Positions 7,808 to 18,381 are shown, numbered from the stretch's first letter. The stretch: DNA of 64,000 nucleotides from Alistipes senegalensis (GCA_023664045.1 JAMPGH010000001.1:959803-1023802), one strand, 5' to 3'. Notes: generated by a model from the letters alone, not told the origin. Made by a program: numbers and translations.

Positions 7808-8566
7808 ATGATGCTGCAACCGCTTGTCGTCCTGCTCGAAGCAGGCACCTACAACAGACTCTACGCCGCCGACACCGCCACGCTCGGCATGTACGTGCTG
7901 ATCGTCGTGATCGGCATCGTCGGCTACATCGTGCACGCACGGCTCGAATCGGTCTTCAGGAAGTACTCCCGGGTGCAGTTCCCCGGCGGGCTGACCGGAG
8001 CCGAAGTGGCCGAGAAGATGCTGCGCGACAACCGCATCCACAACGTCAAGGTTACCCATGTCGCGGGCCATCTGACCGACCACTTCAACCCGCAGACCAT
8101 GACCGTCAACCTCAGCGAATCGGTCTACTCGTCGAACAGCGTGGCGGCCGCGGCCGTCGCGGCGCACGAATGCGGCCACGCCGTGCAGCACGCCCGCGAC
8201 TATGCGCCCCTGCGCCTGCGCTCGCAGCTGGTGCCCGTGGTGCAGTTCTCGTCGAAAGCGGCGATGGCGATGATCCTGATCGGCCTGATCGTCATGGCGA
8301 CGACCGACAACGAGATCGTCTGCTGGATCGGCGTGGGCATGATCGCCATGTCGGCTCTCTTCTCGCTCGTTACGCTGCCCGTGGAGTACAACGCCTCGGC
8401 CCGGGCGCTGGAGTGGCTCGAAACGAGCCGCACGATGCAGGGCGCGCAACTCGCGCAGGCCCGGGAAGCCCTCTCGTGGGCGGCCCGCACCTATCTGGTC
8501 GCAGCGCTGAGCGCCGTCGCCTCGGTGCTCTACTACGTCTTCCTGATCCTCGGACGACGCCGATAA
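7808..8566 (+). CDS. Membrane zinc metallopeptidase (YugP-like, Zn_peptidase_2)
   Basis: A 252-residue integral membrane protein with the zinc-protease motif HECGH at residues 120-124, within AAAAVAAHECGHAVQHA. One TM helix lies near residues 27-45 and two or three more follow the active site (ILIGLIVMATT, WIGVGMIAMSALFSLV, YLVAALSAVASVLYYVF). This is the layout of the YugP/PF04298 family, predicted membrane proteases of unknown substrate. The first of two adjacent ATGs is used. Followed at 7 bases by the SGNH gene, so possibly in one transcript. Confidence 0.9.
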   Translation: MMLQPLVVLLEAGTYNRLYAADTATLGMYVLIVVIGIVGYIVHARLESVFRKYSRVQFPGGLTGAEVAEKMLRDNRIHNVKVTHVAGHLTDHFNPQTMTVNLSESVYSSNSVAAAAVAAHECGHAVQHARDYAPLRLRSQLVPVVQFSSKAAMAMILIGLIVMATTDNEIVCWIGVGMIAMSALFSLVTLPVEYNASARALEWLETSRTMQGAQLAQAREALSWAARTYLVAALSAVASVLYYVFLILGRRR

Positions 8567-8573
8567 CCGATCG

Positions 8574-10157
8574 ATGGAAAAAGCCCCCGAAAACTACTCC
8601 CGCAAAGGATGGATGGCGGCCGCGGCGCTCCTCGGAGTGCTCGTGGGAGTGAGCTTCATCCCCCCGCAGTCGATCGGCAGCGTCGAGATCCGCCGGGCCA
8701 ACATCCTCTCGGATCTGGTGGAGTTCGACGACACGCCGGCGCCGCAGGCGGCTCCCTCGGCGGTCTTCGACGAAGAGGAGTTTCAGGTCGACATGGCCGA
8801 AGTCGCCGAGCTCATCGAAGCCGACACCGTGCCGCCGCGCGTGCAGACGCTTTACGAATGGACGGTCGGCCGCGACACCGTCGGCCGCGCAGCGATCCGC
8901 CCCGACACGACCCTCCGGCACCGGCGCATCGTGCCGATCGAGGAGTACGACACGGCGCGCAGCGACGGCATGCGGGCTTTCTACGACACGCTGCTGACGG
9001 CCCGCCGGCCGGTGCGCATCGCCGTGCTGGGCGACTCCTTCATCGAGGGCGACATCCTCACGGCCGACCTGCGGGAGCGCCTGCAGGAGACCTACGGCGG
9101 CGGCGGCACGGGATTCGCCCCGATGGCCTCGCCGCTGACGGCTTTCCGCCGCACGGTGAAGACCGCATCGAAAGGCTGGACCTCCTATAATATCATGCAG
9201 CGCAAGAAGACCCCCGAGTCCCTGCGCGACAAATTCTACGTCTCGGGCTGGGTTTGCCAGCCGGCCGAAGGGGCCTCGACCCGCTGGGAGGCGACCTCCT
9301 ACCGCCGGCGGCTCGACGCCTGCACCTGCGGCCGCATCTTCTTCCTTTCGCCCGACAGCAGCCGCATCGAAATCACCCTCAACGACACCCTGCGACATGA
9401 ATTCGCCGTCGACGGCGACCCCGCCGTGCGGCAGATCGCCGTCCGGGCGCCCCGCATCGGCTCGCTCGCTTTCCGCGTGATGTCGGGCACGCGCGGATTC
9501 ATCGGCTACGGCGCCGTCATGGAGGGCGACGGCATCTCGGTGGACAACTACTCGATCCGCAGCAACAACGGGCAGGCCATGTTCTGGACCAACCCGTCGA
9601 TCGACGCCCAGATCGACGCCATGCTGGACTACGATCTGGTGATCCTCCAATACGGCCTCAACATCATGCAGGCCGGGGTCTACAACTACACCAACTATGC
9701 GGCCAAGATCGAGAAGATGGTGAGCTTCGTCAGGGAGTGCTTCCCCGGCGCCGCGGTCCTCGTCATGGGCGTGAGCGACCGGGCGGTACGCGGCGAGAAC
9801 GGCGTGCGGCCCATGAACTCCGTGCCCTACATGACCCTCCACCAGCGGCAGGCGGCCCGTCGTGCCGAGGCGGCGTTCTGGGCCACGAGCGACGCCATGC
9901 GTTCGCTGGGCGGCATGGAACGCTTCGTACGCAACGGCTGGGCCGGCAAGGATCACACCCACATCAACTACGCCGGCGGCACCCGCATCGCGCAGGCGCT
10001 CTTCGAAGCGCTCGACGAGAAGATCCGCGCGGCATACGAAGCCCAGCGCAACCGGCAGCCCGCCGAAAAACCCGACATCATGGACTCGCTGCGCATGGAA
10101 CGCTTCCGCCGGCAGCTGCTCTTCCGCACCGACCCGCTCGAACCCACGCTGCCATGA
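8574..10157 (+). CDS. SGNH/GDSL-family hydrolase, membrane anchored
   Basis: A 527-residue protein with one N-terminal TM anchor (MAAAALLGVLVGVSFIPP) and an SGNH hydrolase fold. The GDS block is GDSFIEGD at residues 153-160 with nucleophile Ser155; the C-terminal Asp-x-x-His block is KDHTHINYAGG at about residue 461. Long insertion between the blocks. SGNH proteins paired with MBOAT proteins move or remove acyl groups on extracytoplasmic polysaccharide. Its stop overlaps the MBOAT start (ATGA), which strongly links the two functions. The target polymer is unknown. Confidence 0.88.
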   Translation: MEKAPENYSRKGWMAAAALLGVLVGVSFIPPQSIGSVEIRRANILSDLVEFDDTPAPQAAPSAVFDEEEFQVDMAEVAELIEADTVPPRVQTLYEWTVGRDTVGRAAIRPDTTLRHRRIVPIEEYDTARSDGMRAFYDTLLTARRPVRIAVLGDSFIEGDILTADLRERLQETYGGGGTGFAPMASPLTAFRRTVKTASKGWTSYNIMQRKKTPESLRDKFYVSGWVCQPAEGASTRWEATSYRRRLDACTCGRIFFLSPDSSRIEITLNDTLRHEFAVDGDPAVRQIAVRAPRIGSLAFRVMSGTRGFIGYGAVMEGDGISVDNYSIRSNNGQAMFWTNPSIDAQIDAMLDYDLVILQYGLNIMQAGVYNYTNYAAKIEKMVSFVRECFPGAAVLVMGVSDRAVRGENGVRPMNSVPYMTLHQRQAARRAEAAFWATSDAMRSLGGMERFVRNGWAGKDHTHINYAGGTRIAQALFEALDEKIRAAYEAQRNRQPAEKPDIMDSLRMERFRRQLLFRTDPLEPTLP

Positions 10158-11659
10158 CGCCGCCCGCACCGGAACAGATCGTCGCCAGGATCGGATCGCT
10201 GCTCGCATACGACGCCTCCTCGCCGCTGATATTCAGCAGCGGGCTCTTCCTGTTCCTCTTTACGGGATTTCTCCTCTTCTATGCCGCATTCCGCCGCACG
10301 CCCACGGCCCGCGTCGTCTATGTCATCCTCTTTTCGCTCTACTTCTACTACAAGTCGAGCGGCATCTACTTCCTGCTGCTCATCGCGGCCGCCGCGAGCG
10401 ACTTCCTGATCGCCCGCGCCATCTACCGCACGACCGGAGCGGGCGCCCGGCGCCGGCTCGTCGCGCTGAGCATCGCCGTCAATCTGGGCATGCTGGGCTA
10501 CTTCAAGTATACCAACTTCCTGATCGAAATCTCCCACCAGCTCTTCGGGCAGGGATTCCTGCAGTTCCAGAACATCTTCCTGCCGGTGGGCATCTCGTTC
10601 TTCGTCTTCCAGTCGATGAGCTACACGATCGACATCTACCGGCGTCAGCTGCGACCCCTCGACAGCTGGCTCGACTACCTTTTCTACCTTTCGTTTTTCC
10701 CGCAGCTGGTGGCCGGCCCCATCGTCCGGGCCCGCGACTTCATACCCCAGATCCGCCGCAACCCGATCGTCGTAACGCGCGAGATGTTCGGCATGGGCAT
10801 CTTCCTGATTCTTACGGGATTGTTCAAGAAAGCGGTGATTTCGGACTTCATATCGCTCAACTTCGTCGACCGCATCTTCGACGAGCCCCTGCTCTACACG
10901 GGATTCGAATGCCTGATGGGCATCTACGGCTATGCGCTGCAGATCTACTGCGACTTCTCGGGCTACTCCGACATGGCCATCGGCATCGCCCTGCTCTTAG
11001 GATTCCGCTTCCCGAAGAACTTCGACGCCCCCTACCAGTCGGCGACGATCACCGAGTTCTGGCACCGCTGGCATATCTCGCTCTCGACGTGGCTGCGCGA
11101 CTACCTCTACATTTCGCTGGGCGGCAACCGCAAGGGGCGGATGCGCACCTACTTCAACCTGCTGCTGACGATGATTCTGGGCGGCCTGTGGCACGGCGCA
11201 GCCCTGCGTTTCATCCTCTGGGGCGCGCTGCACGGCGCGGCGCTGGCGCTGCACAAAGTGTGGCTCGCCGTCGTCCCGGGCGCCAAAGCGACGGGCGCCG
11301 AGATGCGGTGGTGGAACCGCATCGTCGGCGTGTTCATTACGTTCAATCTGGTATGCTTCGGCTGGCTGATGTTCCGGGCCGAATCGATGCAGACCGTGAG
11401 CCTGATCCTCCACCAGATCTTCCACGACTTCAATGCGCCGGTCATTCCGCAGGTGCTGACGGGGTATGCCGCCGTCTTCGCGCTGATCGTCGTCGGCTAC
11501 CTGCTGCACTTCCTGCCCGGCAAGGTCGACGCACTGGCCCGACGCACGGTAACCGGCACGCCGATCGTCCTGCAGGTGCTGCTCGTCGCGGCGATGATCT
11601 GGTGCGTCATGCAGATCAAGTCGAGCGACATCCAACCTTTCATCTACTTCCGGTTCTGA
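10154..11659 (+). CDS. MBOAT-family O-acyltransferase (AlgI/DltB-like)
   Basis: A 501-residue polytopic membrane protein with the MBOAT signature: LPVGISFFVFQSMSYTIDIYR, YCDFSGYSDMAIG, EFWHRWHISLSTWLRDYLY, GGNRKG, and the two histidine segments GGLWHGAA and GALHGAAL. AlgI, PatA and DltB relatives pass acyl groups across the inner membrane to extracytoplasmic acceptors. With the overlapping SGNH gene it forms a surface-glycan O-acetylation pair by analogy. Start fixed by the ATGA overlap. Confidence 0.93.
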   Translation: MTPPAPEQIVARIGSLLAYDASSPLIFSSGLFLFLFTGFLLFYAAFRRTPTARVVYVILFSLYFYYKSSGIYFLLLIAAAASDFLIARAIYRTTGAGARRRLVALSIAVNLGMLGYFKYTNFLIEISHQLFGQGFLQFQNIFLPVGISFFVFQSMSYTIDIYRRQLRPLDSWLDYLFYLSFFPQLVAGPIVRARDFIPQIRRNPIVVTREMFGMGIFLILTGLFKKAVISDFISLNFVDRIFDEPLLYTGFECLMGIYGYALQIYCDFSGYSDMAIGIALLLGFRFPKNFDAPYQSATITEFWHRWHISLSTWLRDYLYISLGGNRKGRMRTYFNLLLTMILGGLWHGAALRFILWGALHGAALALHKVWLAVVPGAKATGAEMRWWNRIVGVFITFNLVCFGWLMFRAESMQTVSLILHQIFHDFNAPVIPQVLTGYAAVFALIVVGYLLHFLPGKVDALARRTVTGTPIVLQVLLVAAMIWCVMQIKSSDIQPFIYFRF

Positions 11660-11670
11660 GAAACTGAATC

Positions 11671-12333
11671 ATGTACGACTTCGACCACTCCCTTTTTCTG
11701 GCCCTCAACTTCGACGGCGGACCCGCCCTCGACCGGGCGATGCTCACCGTTTCGGGCACGCCCGTGTGGATCCCGCTCTACGCCCTGATCCTGTGGCTCG
11801 TCGGCCGCCGCTACGGCTGGCGCAACCTGCTCGTATTCATCCTGCTGATGATCGCGGCGCTGGCCCTCTCCGACATGGTGTCGGGCATCTTCAAGCACAA
11901 CGGCCTGCTGGGCGACCTGCTGCCCGGCTTCCGGCCGCGCTGGCGCCCGATGTTCACGCCCGAACTGGAGGGACTGGCCATCGCGCCCGACTCGCTCTAT
12001 GCGATCCGCAGCGCCGGAGTGCCGGGAGAGTGGGCCGTGCATGTCCCGGTCGAAGCGGTCAGCGGCCGCTACGGCACGGTCTCGGCCCACGCCGCGACGA
12101 TCGTGGCGCTGGCCGTGCTGTCGATCGCAGCGATCCGCCGCCGGTGGTTCGCCTATCCGATGATCGGCTGCACGCTGCTGATCTGCTACTCGCGCATCTA
12201 CTTGGCCAAGCACTTCCCGATGGATCTGCTGTGGGGAACGCTCGTGGGGTTGCTGCTGGGCTGGGGCGCCTGGCGGATCTTCCGGTGGCTGGCACCCCGG
12301 CTGAACCCCCATAAAGAGAGTGCCATGCACTAA
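11671..12333 (+). CDS. PAP2-family membrane phosphatase
   Basis: A 220-residue protein with five or six TM segments and the PAP2 active-site blocks in modified form: block 2 SAHAATIV (usual PSGH) and block 3 YSRIYLAKHFPMDLLWG (SRx5Hx3D). Members dephosphorylate lipid pyrophosphates or phosphatidate at the outer face of the inner membrane; undecaprenyl pyrophosphate is a common substrate. It starts 11 bases after the MBOAT gene and so may recycle the lipid carrier of the polymer modified by that pair. Ends by a 4-base convergent overlap with the nuclease gene. Confidence 0.88.
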   Translation: MYDFDHSLFLALNFDGGPALDRAMLTVSGTPVWIPLYALILWLVGRRYGWRNLLVFILLMIAALALSDMVSGIFKHNGLLGDLLPGFRPRWRPMFTPELEGLAIAPDSLYAIRSAGVPGEWAVHVPVEAVSGRYGTVSAHAATIVALAVLSIAAIRRRWFAYPMIGCTLLICYSRIYLAKHFPMDLLWGTLVGLLLGWGAWRIFRWLAPRLNPHKESAMH

Positions 12334-13757
12334 AAACCCCACTCGGCGGCATCGAAGCCCGCCTTGACGGAAGCCGGCACCCCGGGGAAGAATTCGATGC
12401 CCGTCTTCTGCTCGATGAACGAGACGGGAACGGCGATCGCCCGGAGCTGCGCCGCAGCGCTCGACGACACGAGGGTCGGGAAAGCCTCGATCCAGAAGCC
12501 GACGGCCTGCAGCTCGTCGGCCGAACATTCGGCGATCCGCTTGCCGGTATTCCCCTTTTTGGTGCGCAGCGCCATCTTGAACTGGTGGGTCGGCATGATG
12601 CACAACTTGGATGCAGCGCTCGTCCGCGGATCGTAGCTGTAGTTCGAAGCGTCGTACTCCTTCCAGTCGTCGTGCTCGTAATAGCATCCGGCCACGAGGA
12701 AGAGCGTGTCGGCCACAATGTTGATGTTCTGCCGGCCGTCATCGGCCGTAAAATCCGTATTCTTGTAGTCGTTGGTGCCCGAGAAGAGCGATTCGACGTA
12801 GCTCCACACCGTGGCGAAGTCCGAGGCCGCAGCGCTCGACTGAGGTGCGATGTTCGTCGGATAGAACGTCTGCATGTTGAGCTCCGAGTCGGCCCCGCCG
12901 CGCTCGCTCGACATGCAAAGGTGCCCTTTCGACCAGTAGCCGCCCACGCCGAGGGAGGTCATCGTGGCGGTGTTCCAGAACTGGTAGCCGTCGTAGATGC
13001 CGTCGCCGTCGCCCGCGCTCTTGTAGATCTTCGACTGCAAGGCCTCGTCCAGCGCCGGATCGGGCCTCCACGGATCGGGATTCGTGCGGCCCGTGCCGCC
13101 CTCGCGGTAGAGGGCATGCAGCGGATAGGCGACCCATACCGGATTGCGGCGCCGCGTGTCGTAGCAATAGGAGTAGTTGCGCACGGCTTTTCCGCTCTTC
13201 ACGCTTTGCGACCGATGGGTATAGAACGCCCGGTCGCCGCTGCGGGCCGCGGCATCGCCCGAAGGAGCAATCCAGTTGCCCGGCAGCTCGGGAAAACGAT
13301 AGGCCCCGGAGGGATCGGGCACGGGGTCCGGGTCCGGCTCCGGTTCGGGTTCCGGCTCGGGATCCTCGGCGGCGGCGCGCGTTACGGTGATCGTCTTTTC
13401 CGACACGGCGCCCGACAAGAGGCGCACCCCGATGCGGACCGAACAGCCGGCGGGCATCTCCGTGATCCGGATCGTGGCGGAGCTGCCGCCCGAAGCCGGA
13501 AAATAACGGACCTCGAGGTCGGCGGGTTCGTGGAAAAGCTCCCACAAGCCGTTGGCCGCGAGCGAGATCGTATTGGCCGCAGGTTGGGTTTCGCTGAAAG
13601 TGAACGACTCCGAAAGGATCAGGGCGAACTCCTGCGCCGGAGCCTCCTCGCTGCGGCTGCACGAAGAGAGGAAAAGAGCCGCAGCCGCCATGCCGAGCAT
13701 CCGCAGCCCGCGGTTCCGCAACATGGCGGAAGCCGAGCAGAAAAAGCGTTTCATCAT
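12330..13757 (-). CDS. DNA/RNA non-specific endonuclease lipoprotein with BACON-like domain
   Basis: A 475-residue surface lipoprotein with lipobox LSSC near residue 33. Residues about 45-125 look like a BACON/Ig-like beta domain ([28 protein letters not shown]). An acidic-proline linker of Asp/Glu-Pro repeats follows (about 127-146). The C-terminal 320 residues match the beta-beta-alpha-metal NUC1 family: the catalytic histidine block is [13 protein letters not shown] (usual DRGH) and N-x-x-T-F-Y-x-T-N-I-A-P-Q follows. It probably digests extracellular nucleic acid for scavenging. Two adjacent ATGs; the first is used. Confidence 0.87.
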   Translation of the reverse strand: MMKRFFCSASAMLRNRGLRMLGMAAAALFLSSCSRSEEAPAQEFALILSESFTFSETQPAANTISLAANGLWELFHEPADLEVRYFPASGGSSATIRITEMPAGCSVRIGVRLLSGAVSEKTITVTRAAAEDPEPEPEPEPDPDPVPDPSGAYRFPELPGNWIAPSGDAAARSGDRAFYTHRSQSVKSGKAVRNYSYCYDTRRRNPVWVAYPLHALYREGGTGRTNPDPWRPDPALDEALQSKIYKSAGDGDGIYDGYQFWNTATMTSLGVGGYWSKGHLCMSSERGGADSELNMQTFYPTNIAPQSSAAASDFATVWSYVESLFSGTNDYKNTDFTADDGRQNINIVADTLFLVAGCYYEHDDWKEYDASNYSYDPRTSAASKLCIMPTHQFKMALRTKKGNTGKRIAECSADELQAVGFWIEAFPTLVSSSAAAQLRAIAVPVSFIEQKTGIEFFPGVPASVKAGFDAAEWGF

Positions 13758-13891
13758 GCGACGAATATAGGAATAAAAAACGGAATCGCAAACCGTTCAT
13801 ATTCATGCGGCTTTCCGACCCCGCCGAACTCCAGGCAACGCCGGCTCCGCGACCCGCCGGCCAAACCCTTCGTTATTATTCTTTTTTTCAC

Positions 13892-13899
13892 TACTTTTG
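13892..13899 (+). promoter_or_regulatory. -7 element upstream of lysS
   Basis: TACTTTTG matches TAnnTTTG, 38 bases before the lysS ATG. No clear -33 TTG at 20 nt; the upstream region is T-rich (TTATTATTC). Confidence 0.5.
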
Positions 13900-13936
13900 C
13901 ACGGATAAACCGCTTTTTACGAAAAACCGCATACGT

Positions 13937-15658
13937 ATGACGATCGAACTCAGCGAACAGGAACAGCTCCGCAGACAGTCGCTCACGGCACTGCGCGAGC
14001 TGGGCATCGATCCCTACCCCGCCGCCCGCTACGAAGTAACGGCCGCGGCGCGCGAAATCGCCGACAACTACGACGAGGCGAAAGGCAACTACCAGGAGGT
14101 CCGCATCGCCGGCCGCATCATGTCGCGCCGCATCATGGGCAGCGCCTCGTTCTTCGAGCTGCAGGACCACACGGGCCGCATCCAAGTCTACATCCGCCGC
14201 GACGACATCTGCCCCGAGGGCGATCCCACGCTCTACAACACGGTCTTCAAGAAGCTCCTGGACATCGGCGACTTCGTGGGCGTGGAAGGCTTCGCGTTCC
14301 GCACCAACACGGGCGAACTGTCGGTCCACTGCCGCCGCTTCACCGTGCTCTCGAAGTCGGTGCGTCCGCTGCCCGTGGTCAAGGAGAAGGACGGCAAGAC
14401 GTTCGACGCCTTCACCGACCCCGAAATCCGCTACCGCCAGCGCTATCTGGATCTGATCGTCAACCCGCAGGTCAAGGAGACCTTCGTCAAGCGCTCGAAG
14501 ATCATGGCCACGATGCGCGACTTCTTCAACTCCCGCGGCTACGTCGAGGTCGAGACACCCATTCTGCAGCCCATTCCGGGCGGCGCCTCGGCGCGTCCCT
14601 TCATCACGCACCACAACTCGCTGGACACCGACCTCTACCTGCGCATCGCCACGGAGCTCTACCTCAAGAAACTGATCGTGGGCGGCTTCGACGGCGTATA
14701 CGAGTTCGGCAAGAACTTCCGCAACGAAGGCATGGACCGCACGCACAACCCCGAGTTCACGTGCATGGAGATCTACGTAGCCTACAAGGACTACCTTTGG
14801 ATGATGGAGTTCACGGAGCAGATGCTCGAACGCGTGGCCATAGCGACCAACGGCACGACGGAGCTTACGATCGACGGCAAGGCCGTGTCGTTCAAGGCGC
14901 CGTTCCGCCGGCTGACGATGACCGATGCGATCCGCGAAAAGACGGGCTACGACATCACGGGCCAAAGCGAGGAGCAGCTGCGCGAAGCCTGCAAGCGCCT
15001 CAACGTGGAGACCGACGAGACGATGGGCAAAGGCAAGCTCATCGACGCGATCTTCGGTCAGTACTGCGAGGAGGAGCTGATCCAGCCGACGTTCATCACC
15101 GACTACCCGATCGAGATGTCGCCCCTCTGCAAGCGTCATCGCAGCAACCCCGATCTGACGGAGCGCTTCGAGCTCTTCGTCAACGGCAAGGAGCTCTGCA
15201 ACGCCTACTCGGAGCTCAACGACCCGATCGACCAGCTGGAGCGCTTTCAGGAGCAGCTGCGCCTCTCGGAGAAGGGCGACGACGAAGCGATGTTCATCGA
15301 CATGGACTTCGTGCGCGCATTGGAATACGGCATGCCGACCTGCTCGGGCATGGGAATCGGCATCGACCGCCTGACGATGTTCATGACGGGCCAGAGCTCG
15401 ATTCAGGACGTACTTTTCTTCCCGCAGATGCGTCCCGAGAAGAAAGCCGCGAGCGACCCCGCGGAGAAGTACACGGAGATCGGCGTACCCGAGGAGTGGG
15501 TGCCCGTGATCCAGAAGATGGGCTACCTGACGGTCGACTCGCTCAAGAAGCTCGCCCCGGGCAAGTTCTTCAACGACCTCTGCGGCTTCAACAAGAAGAA
15601 CAAACTCGGTCTGAAAGCCCCCTCGATGGAGGAGGTGAAGAAGTGGTGCGAGGAGTAG
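13937..15658 (+). CDS. lysS: Lysyl-tRNA synthetase, class II
   Basis: A 573-residue cytosolic enzyme charging tRNA-Lys. N-terminal OB-fold anticodon-binding domain (about 55-155), then the class II core: motif 2 [18 protein letters not shown] and motif 3 [15 protein letters not shown]. The last 65 residues after motif 3 ([14 protein letters not shown] onward) form the small C-terminal extension common in Bacteroidetes LysS. The start [11 protein letters not shown] was chosen because an upstream in-frame ATG at 13805 would run through the promoter and gives a non-family N-terminus. Confidence 0.97.
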   Translation: MTIELSEQEQLRRQSLTALRELGIDPYPAARYEVTAAAREIADNYDEAKGNYQEVRIAGRIMSRRIMGSASFFELQDHTGRIQVYIRRDDICPEGDPTLYNTVFKKLLDIGDFVGVEGFAFRTNTGELSVHCRRFTVLSKSVRPLPVVKEKDGKTFDAFTDPEIRYRQRYLDLIVNPQVKETFVKRSKIMATMRDFFNSRGYVEVETPILQPIPGGASARPFITHHNSLDTDLYLRIATELYLKKLIVGGFDGVYEFGKNFRNEGMDRTHNPEFTCMEIYVAYKDYLWMMEFTEQMLERVAIATNGTTELTIDGKAVSFKAPFRRLTMTDAIREKTGYDITGQSEEQLREACKRLNVETDETMGKGKLIDAIFGQYCEEELIQPTFITDYPIEMSPLCKRHRSNPDLTERFELFVNGKELCNAYSELNDPIDQLERFQEQLRLSEKGDDEAMFIDMDFVRALEYGMPTCSGMGIGIDRLTMFMTGQSSIQDVLFFPQMRPEKKAASDPAEKYTEIGVPEEWVPVIQKMGYLTVDSLKKLAPGKFFNDLCGFNKKNKLGLKAPSMEEVKKWCEE

Positions 15659-15665
15659 CGGCGGC

Positions 15666-16010
15666 ATGACGAAGAGAATCGTTTCGGGGTTCGTCGTCGC
15701 GGGGGCACTGGCGATAACGATGCTCGGCATCCGCCGCGAGATACCCGGATGGATACCCTGCGCGATCGACCTTGCCATCCTGCTATGGGTGTGTTTCGTA
15801 CTCGCCGTGCGGCTCGACTCCCGGATGACCGGTCCTCAACGGGCGGTCATGTGCCTGATTCTGACGACGATTCCTCTGCTGACAGCTACCGCGCTACTTC
15901 CGGACGGCAGTTCGCGCATGCAGCGTTTCGGGATCTTGCTGGCAGCGTGGGTCTGCGCCGCGTTCATCATTCTGACGATTTACAGTTCAATATTCAAAAA
16001 TAAACCTATC
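15666..16010 (+). CDS. In-frame four-helix membrane segment joined to tpiA
   Basis: From ATG 15666 the frame runs 115 codons and enters the tpiA ATG at 16011 with no stop codon. The segment predicts four TM helices ([72 protein letters not shown]) and uses GC-ending codons like real genes here; only the last dozen codons become AT-rich, like a leader. Either it is a genuine membrane-TIM fusion of 367 residues, or a small membrane gene that lost its stop while tpiA still starts internally. It begins 7 bases after lysS. No family recognised. Confidence 0.55.
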
Positions 16011-16769
<759 letters not shown>

Positions 16770-16787
16770 TCGCCTCCCCTTCAAGCA

Positions 16788-16820
16788 AAAACGAGGAGAA
16801 TGATTTCTCCTCGTTTTTTT
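16788..16820 (+). terminator. Intrinsic terminator after tpiA
   Basis: Stem ACGAGGAGAA / TTCTCCTCGT with loop TGAT, preceded by A4 and followed by T7. Confidence 0.85.
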
Positions 16821-16864
16821 GTCGCCCCCCCTCCGACCGGCAACAAGCCCTTACACCTTATACG

Positions 16865-16911
16865 AAAAAAGCGGCCCTTATCTGACCGCCTTTGGTAGCG
16901 GATAGGGGATT
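16865..16911 (-). repeat. Duplicate of the tRNA-Glu 3' end and terminator
   Basis: 47 bases identical at 46 positions to 17046-17092, covering the 3' acceptor/T-arm end of tRNA-Glu (with CCA) and its terminator. The homology stops abruptly inside the T arm. The sequence between (16912-17045) contains another T-loop-like GGGTTCG and a GGTGCTCTCACC hairpin on the minus strand but does not fold as a tRNA. It may be a decayed tandem tRNA or an attachment-site scar. Confidence 0.7.
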
Positions 16912-17044
16912 GACAGCGCTGCGCTTGTCTTCGAACGTCGCGACTCGGCAAAACGAACTCCGGTCCGCTCTGCCCTCGCTGCTCCGTTCGGCCGAACCCG
17001 GGGTTCTCATCCCCCGGTGAGAGCACCCCCCCCACTCCACTAAT

Positions 17045-17070
17045 AAAAAAAGCGGCCCTTATCTGACCGC
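17045..17070 (-). terminator. Terminator of tRNA-Glu
   Basis: On the minus strand GCGGTC pairs with GGCCGC around a 7-base loop and is followed by T7, directly after the CCA end. Confidence 0.7.
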
Positions 17071-17073
17071 CTT

Positions 17074-17148
17074 TGGTAGTGGATAGGGGATTCGAACCCC
17101 TATGTCATGCGTGAGAGGCATGTATCCTAACCCTTAGATGAATCCACC
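17074..17148 (-). tRNA. tRNA-Glu (anticodon CTC)
   Basis: 75 bases on the minus strand fold as a cloverleaf: acceptor GGTGGAT with ATCCACT (a G-T first pair), anticodon stem CATGC/GCATG around loop CTCTCAC, so the anticodon is CTC, and T arm AGGGG-TTCGAAT-CCCCT. The CCA end is encoded. CTC reads GAG. Confidence 0.95.
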
Positions 17149-17390
17149 CTATGTTCGAAAACCCGGCCGCCTACGCTGCGGAGGCGAGGTTTATCGAGTG
17201 CAAAGATAGCGCGATTTCGGCAAACTCCAAAATTTTCCGTCGAATTCTGCAAAAAAAGTTTCCCCGCACGGCGCTTTTTCCCCGCTTTTTGCCTATATTT
17301 ACGAAAACGATCGCACGCACGAATGCGACGACTCCCGCGACGGCCGCAACCGAACCCGACCGGGAACCGTTCACCGAAACCGCACGTACC

Positions 17391-18131
17391 ATGAAAACAC
17401 CGCGCATCCTTCTCGCTCTCGCGACGGTCGCCGCACTGGCCGCCTGCACCCGAAAACCCGTAGAACCCCGGTTCGCCGGAATGAGCCTCGACACGCTCCT
17501 CTCCCGCTCCTCCTACGACTGCCGCGTCGAATACCGCTTCGCCTCGATCGCCAACAGCGAGAAGTCCGAAGCCCTCCGCACGATCCAGCGATGCAACATC
17601 GACTACTTCTTCGAACTGGAGGAGTTCGAGGGTACGGTCGACGAAGCCGTCGCCGAATCGCTCCGGCAGATCGATCAGGAGCTGACGCTCCCCGAGGGGC
17701 TCCGCTCCTCCGTCCGCAGCATGGAGTACGAGATTTCTACCGAGAGCGAAGGCACGGTAACGGACACGCTGCTCTGCTACATGATCTCCCGGTCGAGCTA
17801 TCTGGGCGGCGCGCACGGCATGTACTCGACCGAATACCACACCTACTCGCTCGTCGACGGCTACGAGTTCTCGGCCGAGGATCTGATCGGCACCGAGAAG
17901 ATGGAACCCCTGCGGGAGCTGATCCGCACCAAGCTCTACGAACAGTACGATGCGGCCGACGACCGGGAGCTCTCCGACCGCGGATTCTTCCCCGAATACA
18001 TCTCCGTAACGAACAACTTCCGCGTAACGCCCCGCAGTCTGATCTTCCATTACAACCCCTATGAAATAGGCTGTTACGCCAACGGGGACATCGATGTGGA
18101 AATCACGTGCGAAGAACTGGAAGCGCTCTGA
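17391..18131 (+). CDS. RsiV-like (DUF3298-type) lipoprotein
   Basis: A 246-residue lipoprotein, lipobox LAAC near residue 18. The C-terminal half carries the DUF3298 pattern seen in RsiV and related secreted proteins (GGAHGMYSTEYHTYSLVDGYEFSAEDLI, then FRVTPRSLIFHYNPYEIG). RsiV itself is an anti-sigma factor that binds lysozyme, but this protein has no cytoplasmic or TM anti-sigma part, so a similar role is not implied. A TATATTTA element near 17294 may be its -7 box. Start chosen for the signal peptide; the open frame upstream overlaps the tRNA region. Confidence 0.8.
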   Translation: MKTPRILLALATVAALAACTRKPVEPRFAGMSLDTLLSRSSYDCRVEYRFASIANSEKSEALRTIQRCNIDYFFELEEFEGTVDEAVAESLRQIDQELTLPEGLRSSVRSMEYEISTESEGTVTDTLLCYMISRSSYLGGAHGMYSTEYHTYSLVDGYEFSAEDLIGTEKMEPLRELIRTKLYEQYDAADDRELSDRGFFPEYISVTNNFRVTPRSLIFHYNPYEIGCYANGDIDVEITCEELEAL

Positions 18132-18185
18132 AACGTCGGGCGAAACGAGGCGGGAGGGGGCTGGCGCAGCTCTCTCGCCGGAAAC

Positions 18186-18224
18186 AAAAAAAGGTCCGGG
18201 ATCTTGCGATCCGGACCTTTTTTC
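18186..18224. terminator. Bidirectional terminator
   Basis: AAAGGTCCGG and CCGGACCTTT form a stem, with a further GATC/GATC pairing inside the loop, flanked by A and T runs on both sides. It can end the lipoprotein transcript (+) and the candidate small RNA (-). Confidence 0.85.
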
Positions 18225-18381
18225 AATGGGAACCACCCCATCGAAAAACGAGGGTGAATCGGAGGTATTCGACCCCTCGGACGAGCACCGCCCTCGAAGT
18301 CTTAGCAACGGAAAAACCGTTGCAACCTGCCGATCTCCTCAACCAACCTAAAACTACTAACCTAAATGAACCTTAAAACTT
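18187..18381 (-). ncRNA. Candidate structured small RNA (about 195 nt)
   Basis: A strong promoter points leftward into this gene-free interval and a terminator closes it, so a discrete transcript is expected. It has no open frame of note. Hairpins on the minus strand include GCAACGG-TTTTT-CCGTTGC and a GAGGG...CCCTC stem. The 5' part contains the T/A/G-rich run GGTTCATTTAGGTTAGTAG. The layout fits the Bacteroidales-1 RNA motif described for this order, or a 6S-type RNA, but I cannot confirm either without a covariance-model search. Confidence 0.6.

Noticed and set aside
16912-17045. A second tRNA gene between the two copies of the tRNA-Glu end
   Set aside because: A T-loop-like GGGTTCG and a CTCTCAC string are present, but no acceptor or D arm can be paired.
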